From assembly GCA_958452935.1 (NCBI GenBank), contig CAUDVX010000043.1, forward strand, positions 1 through 14,545: a stretch of 14,545 nt of DNA, given 5' to 3'. The stretch is from an uncultured Collinsella sp. (lineage in GTDB: Bacteria > Actinomycetota > Coriobacteriia > Coriobacteriales > Coriobacteriaceae). Positions within the stretch are counted from its first letter, which is position 1, and the number at the start of each line of letters is the position of its first letter. The notes under the pieces were generated by a model. The model worked only from the letters and a program-made list of their open reading frames with translations, was not told the DNA's origin and did not search any database. The position numbers were made by a program, and so were the translations under genes. This document shows, in pieces, positions 13,428 through 14,545 of the stretch.

Positions 13428-14087
13428 CTACGCAAGCTTCAGCAAATCGGGCAGCTGGTCGATAATCTTGTCCGCGGCATCTTGGCTAAATCCAAAGCGC
13501 TCCTCGCGCTTGGCAATGACTGTCAGGCCGGCTCGCTTGCCGGCAGTGATGCCAGGCACCGAATCCTCAACGCAGCAGCAGCGATTCGCGGGCAGCCCCA
13601 GGAGATCCAGCGCATGCAGGTAGATGTCGGGCTCGGGCTTGCTCTCCTTAAACTGCTCGCCGCTCACCACATACTCAAAGGCATCCGACAGCCCGCACGC
13701 ATTGAGCACTTCCTCGATGCTAACCATGGGAGACGAGCTGGCAAGCGCCACGCGAACGCCACGGCGCGGCAGCTCTCGAATCGTATCCACGGCGCCTGGG
13801 TTAATCAAAGCCTGATAGTCGCGCGGACGCTTATGCGCCCACTCGTCCCAACGGGCCAACGCTTCCTCGCCAGTGAAATGCCCCTTACCGGCGCGCTCAA
13901 ACCAATCGACCAGCATATGCAGGAAGAACTGATGCGAGGTACCGACCTGCCCATTCAACTCCTCTTGAGTCAGATTAAGCCCAAGCTCCTTGGCAAACGC
14001 GGCAGTCTCGCCCAGGTAATAATACTCGGTATCGACAATCACGCCGTCCATGTCAAAGATAACGGCGTCGAACGGAAATGCGGACAC
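13428..14087 (-). CDS. HAD-IA hydrolase, beta-phosphoglucomutase-like
   Basis: A 219-residue HAD superfamily phosphatase or phosphomutase. Motif I FDMDGVIVDTE (11-21) has nucleophile D12 and acid/base D14. Motif II is ASSS (116-119), motif III KESKPEPD with K150, and motif IV CVEDS with E174 and D175. An alpha-helical cap (about 22-95) between motifs I and II is the C1 type of beta-PGM and phosphoglycolate phosphatase relatives. The DGV-x-x-DTE form of motif I is common in sugar phosphate phosphatases; the substrate is unknown. The GTG at 14087 is preferred because GGGAGG lies just upstream; the ATG reading from 14135 would translate through a terminator hairpin. It is flanked by a second HAD gene and an FrlD-like kinase on the same strand, suggesting sugar phosphate work. 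Confidence 0.85.
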   Translation of the reverse strand: MSAFPFDAVIFDMDGVIVDTEYYYLGETAAFAKELGLNLTQEELNGQVGTSHQFFLHMLVDWFERAGKGHFTGEEALARWDEWAHKRPRDYQALINPGAVDTIRELPRRGVRVALASSSPMVSIEEVLNACGLSDAFEYVVSGEQFKESKPEPDIYLHALDLLGLPANRCCCVEDSVPGITAGKRAGLTVIAKREERFGFSQDAADKIIDQLPDLLKLA

Positions 14088-14102
14088 GGCACCCTCCCTA
14101 AC

Positions 14103-14128
14103 AAAAGGGCGCCCACAAGCGGACGCCC
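14103..14128 (-). terminator. Terminator between the two HAD genes
   Basis: On the - strand GGGCGTCC/GGGCGCCC (8 bp with one G-U; 14121-14128 and 14107-14114) encloses a 6-nt loop and is followed by TTTTG (14103-14106). It starts 23 bases after the Cof-type gene stop. The Shine-Dalgarno of the next gene begins only about 3 bases past the T-run, so it may also limit expression of the downstream HAD gene. Confidence 0.65.
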
Positions 14129-14150
14129 GAACCATGCACTATCGGCGATT

Positions 14151-14545
14151 CTAACCCAGCAGCTTATCCAGCGCCACCGCAATGCCGTCTTCGTTGTTAT
14201 TGGCGGTCACCATCTGGGCCACGGCCTTAACCTCATCGACCGCGTTGCCCATGGCAACACCGGTGCCGGCCCACTCAATCATGGACTTGTCATTCTGGCC
14301 GTCGCCAAACGATACGACCTCGCTGGCATCGATGCCGAGCTTGGGCAGGGCACCCTCGAGCGCACGGGCCTTGTCGATACCGGGCGCCGTGTACTCAAAG
14401 TACCAGTCAGCCGTAAACATGCCCGAAAGCGTCTGCTTAAAGGGCGCATACATCTCCTCGTGATGCGCTTGCAGGTATGCCGGGTCGCCTGCCGTCAGCA
14501 GCTTGTCCACGGGATAAGCATCAGCGACCTCATGCAGGCTCTCCA
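14151..14545 (-). CDS. Cof-type HAD-IIB phosphatase, C-terminal part (cut by window edge)
   Basis: About 131 residues of the C-terminal end of a Cof/YidA-type HAD phosphatase; the frame stays open to base 14545, so the start lies outside. Motif IV FGDGQNDKSMIEWAG, followed by GVAMGNAVDEVKAVAQMVTANNNEDGIAVAL, is diagnostic for HAD-IIB hydrolases, which dephosphorylate sugar phosphates or flavin and pyridoxal phosphates. The preceding GIDKARALEGALPKLGI corresponds to the conserved K-G-x-AL region, here with Lys followed by Ala instead of the usual Gly. A GTG at 14510 could be read as a start but would leave an incomplete protein. Its stop is followed by a terminator hairpin. Confidence 0.88.
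   Translation of the reverse strand, partial: ESLHEVADAYPVDKLLTAGDPAYLQAHHEEMYAPFKQTLSGMFTADWYFEYTAPGIDKARALEGALPKLGIDASEVVSFGDGQNDKSMIEWAGTGVAMGNAVDEVKAVAQMVTANNNEDGIAVALDKLLG

Overview
The window is about 60 percent GC bacterial chromosome with tightly packed genes, strong GGAGG-type ribosome binding sites and short intergenic hairpins. The protein set (an LDH, a 659-residue glutamine-dependent NAD synthetase, an actinobacterial-looking EttA, an FrlD-like sugar kinase, a Ser/Thr-rich surface protein) fits a gut Coriobacteriia genome, most likely Collinsella. That assignment is inferred from protein character only. No rRNA, tRNA, CRISPR array, phage gene or transposase was found.

Layout. 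110-4523 (- strand): ldh, a class I/II aminotransferase and nadE, each with its own leader or hairpin. 4727-7116 (+ strand): a two-region membrane protein with a long Ser/Thr/Asn tail, then a two-domain protein with a LOTUS/OST-HTH-like N-terminus, a 235-residue Pro/Glu/Thr linker and a C-terminal domain I do not recognise. 7188-7287: a 100-nt, nearly fully paired imperfect palindrome with a UUCG tetraloop. 7331-9010 (- strand): ettA. 9195-10170 (- strand): an overlapping sdpR-sdpI pair (ArsR-type repressor plus SdpI-type membrane protein) with an operator-like dyad over its promoter. 10280-10544: a compact locus that looks like a type I toxin-antitoxin module. 10631-12225 (+ strand): tcdA and tatD, probably one operon. 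12231-12459: a 229-bp element with near-perfect 29/30-bp terminal inverted repeats between convergent genes. 12504-14545 (- strand): an FrlD-like kinase, a HAD-IA phosphatase and the C-terminal part of a Cof-type HAD phosphatase.

Most genes are housekeeping: fermentation (ldh), amino acid metabolism, NAD synthesis, translation control (ettA), tRNA modification (tcdA) and sugar phosphate turnover. The unusual content is in the small elements. The best candidate for an undescribed system is the type I toxin-antitoxin-like locus. A 28-codon hydrophobic ORF lies on a predicted mRNA whose first 23 nt pair with its 3' end. A convergent promoter (TTGAAA, 17-bp spacer, TAAGAT) is placed to make an antisense RNA across that 3' end. 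The palindromic element at 7188 and the inverted-repeat element at 12231 are the next most interesting, as candidate dispersed repeats or structured RNAs.
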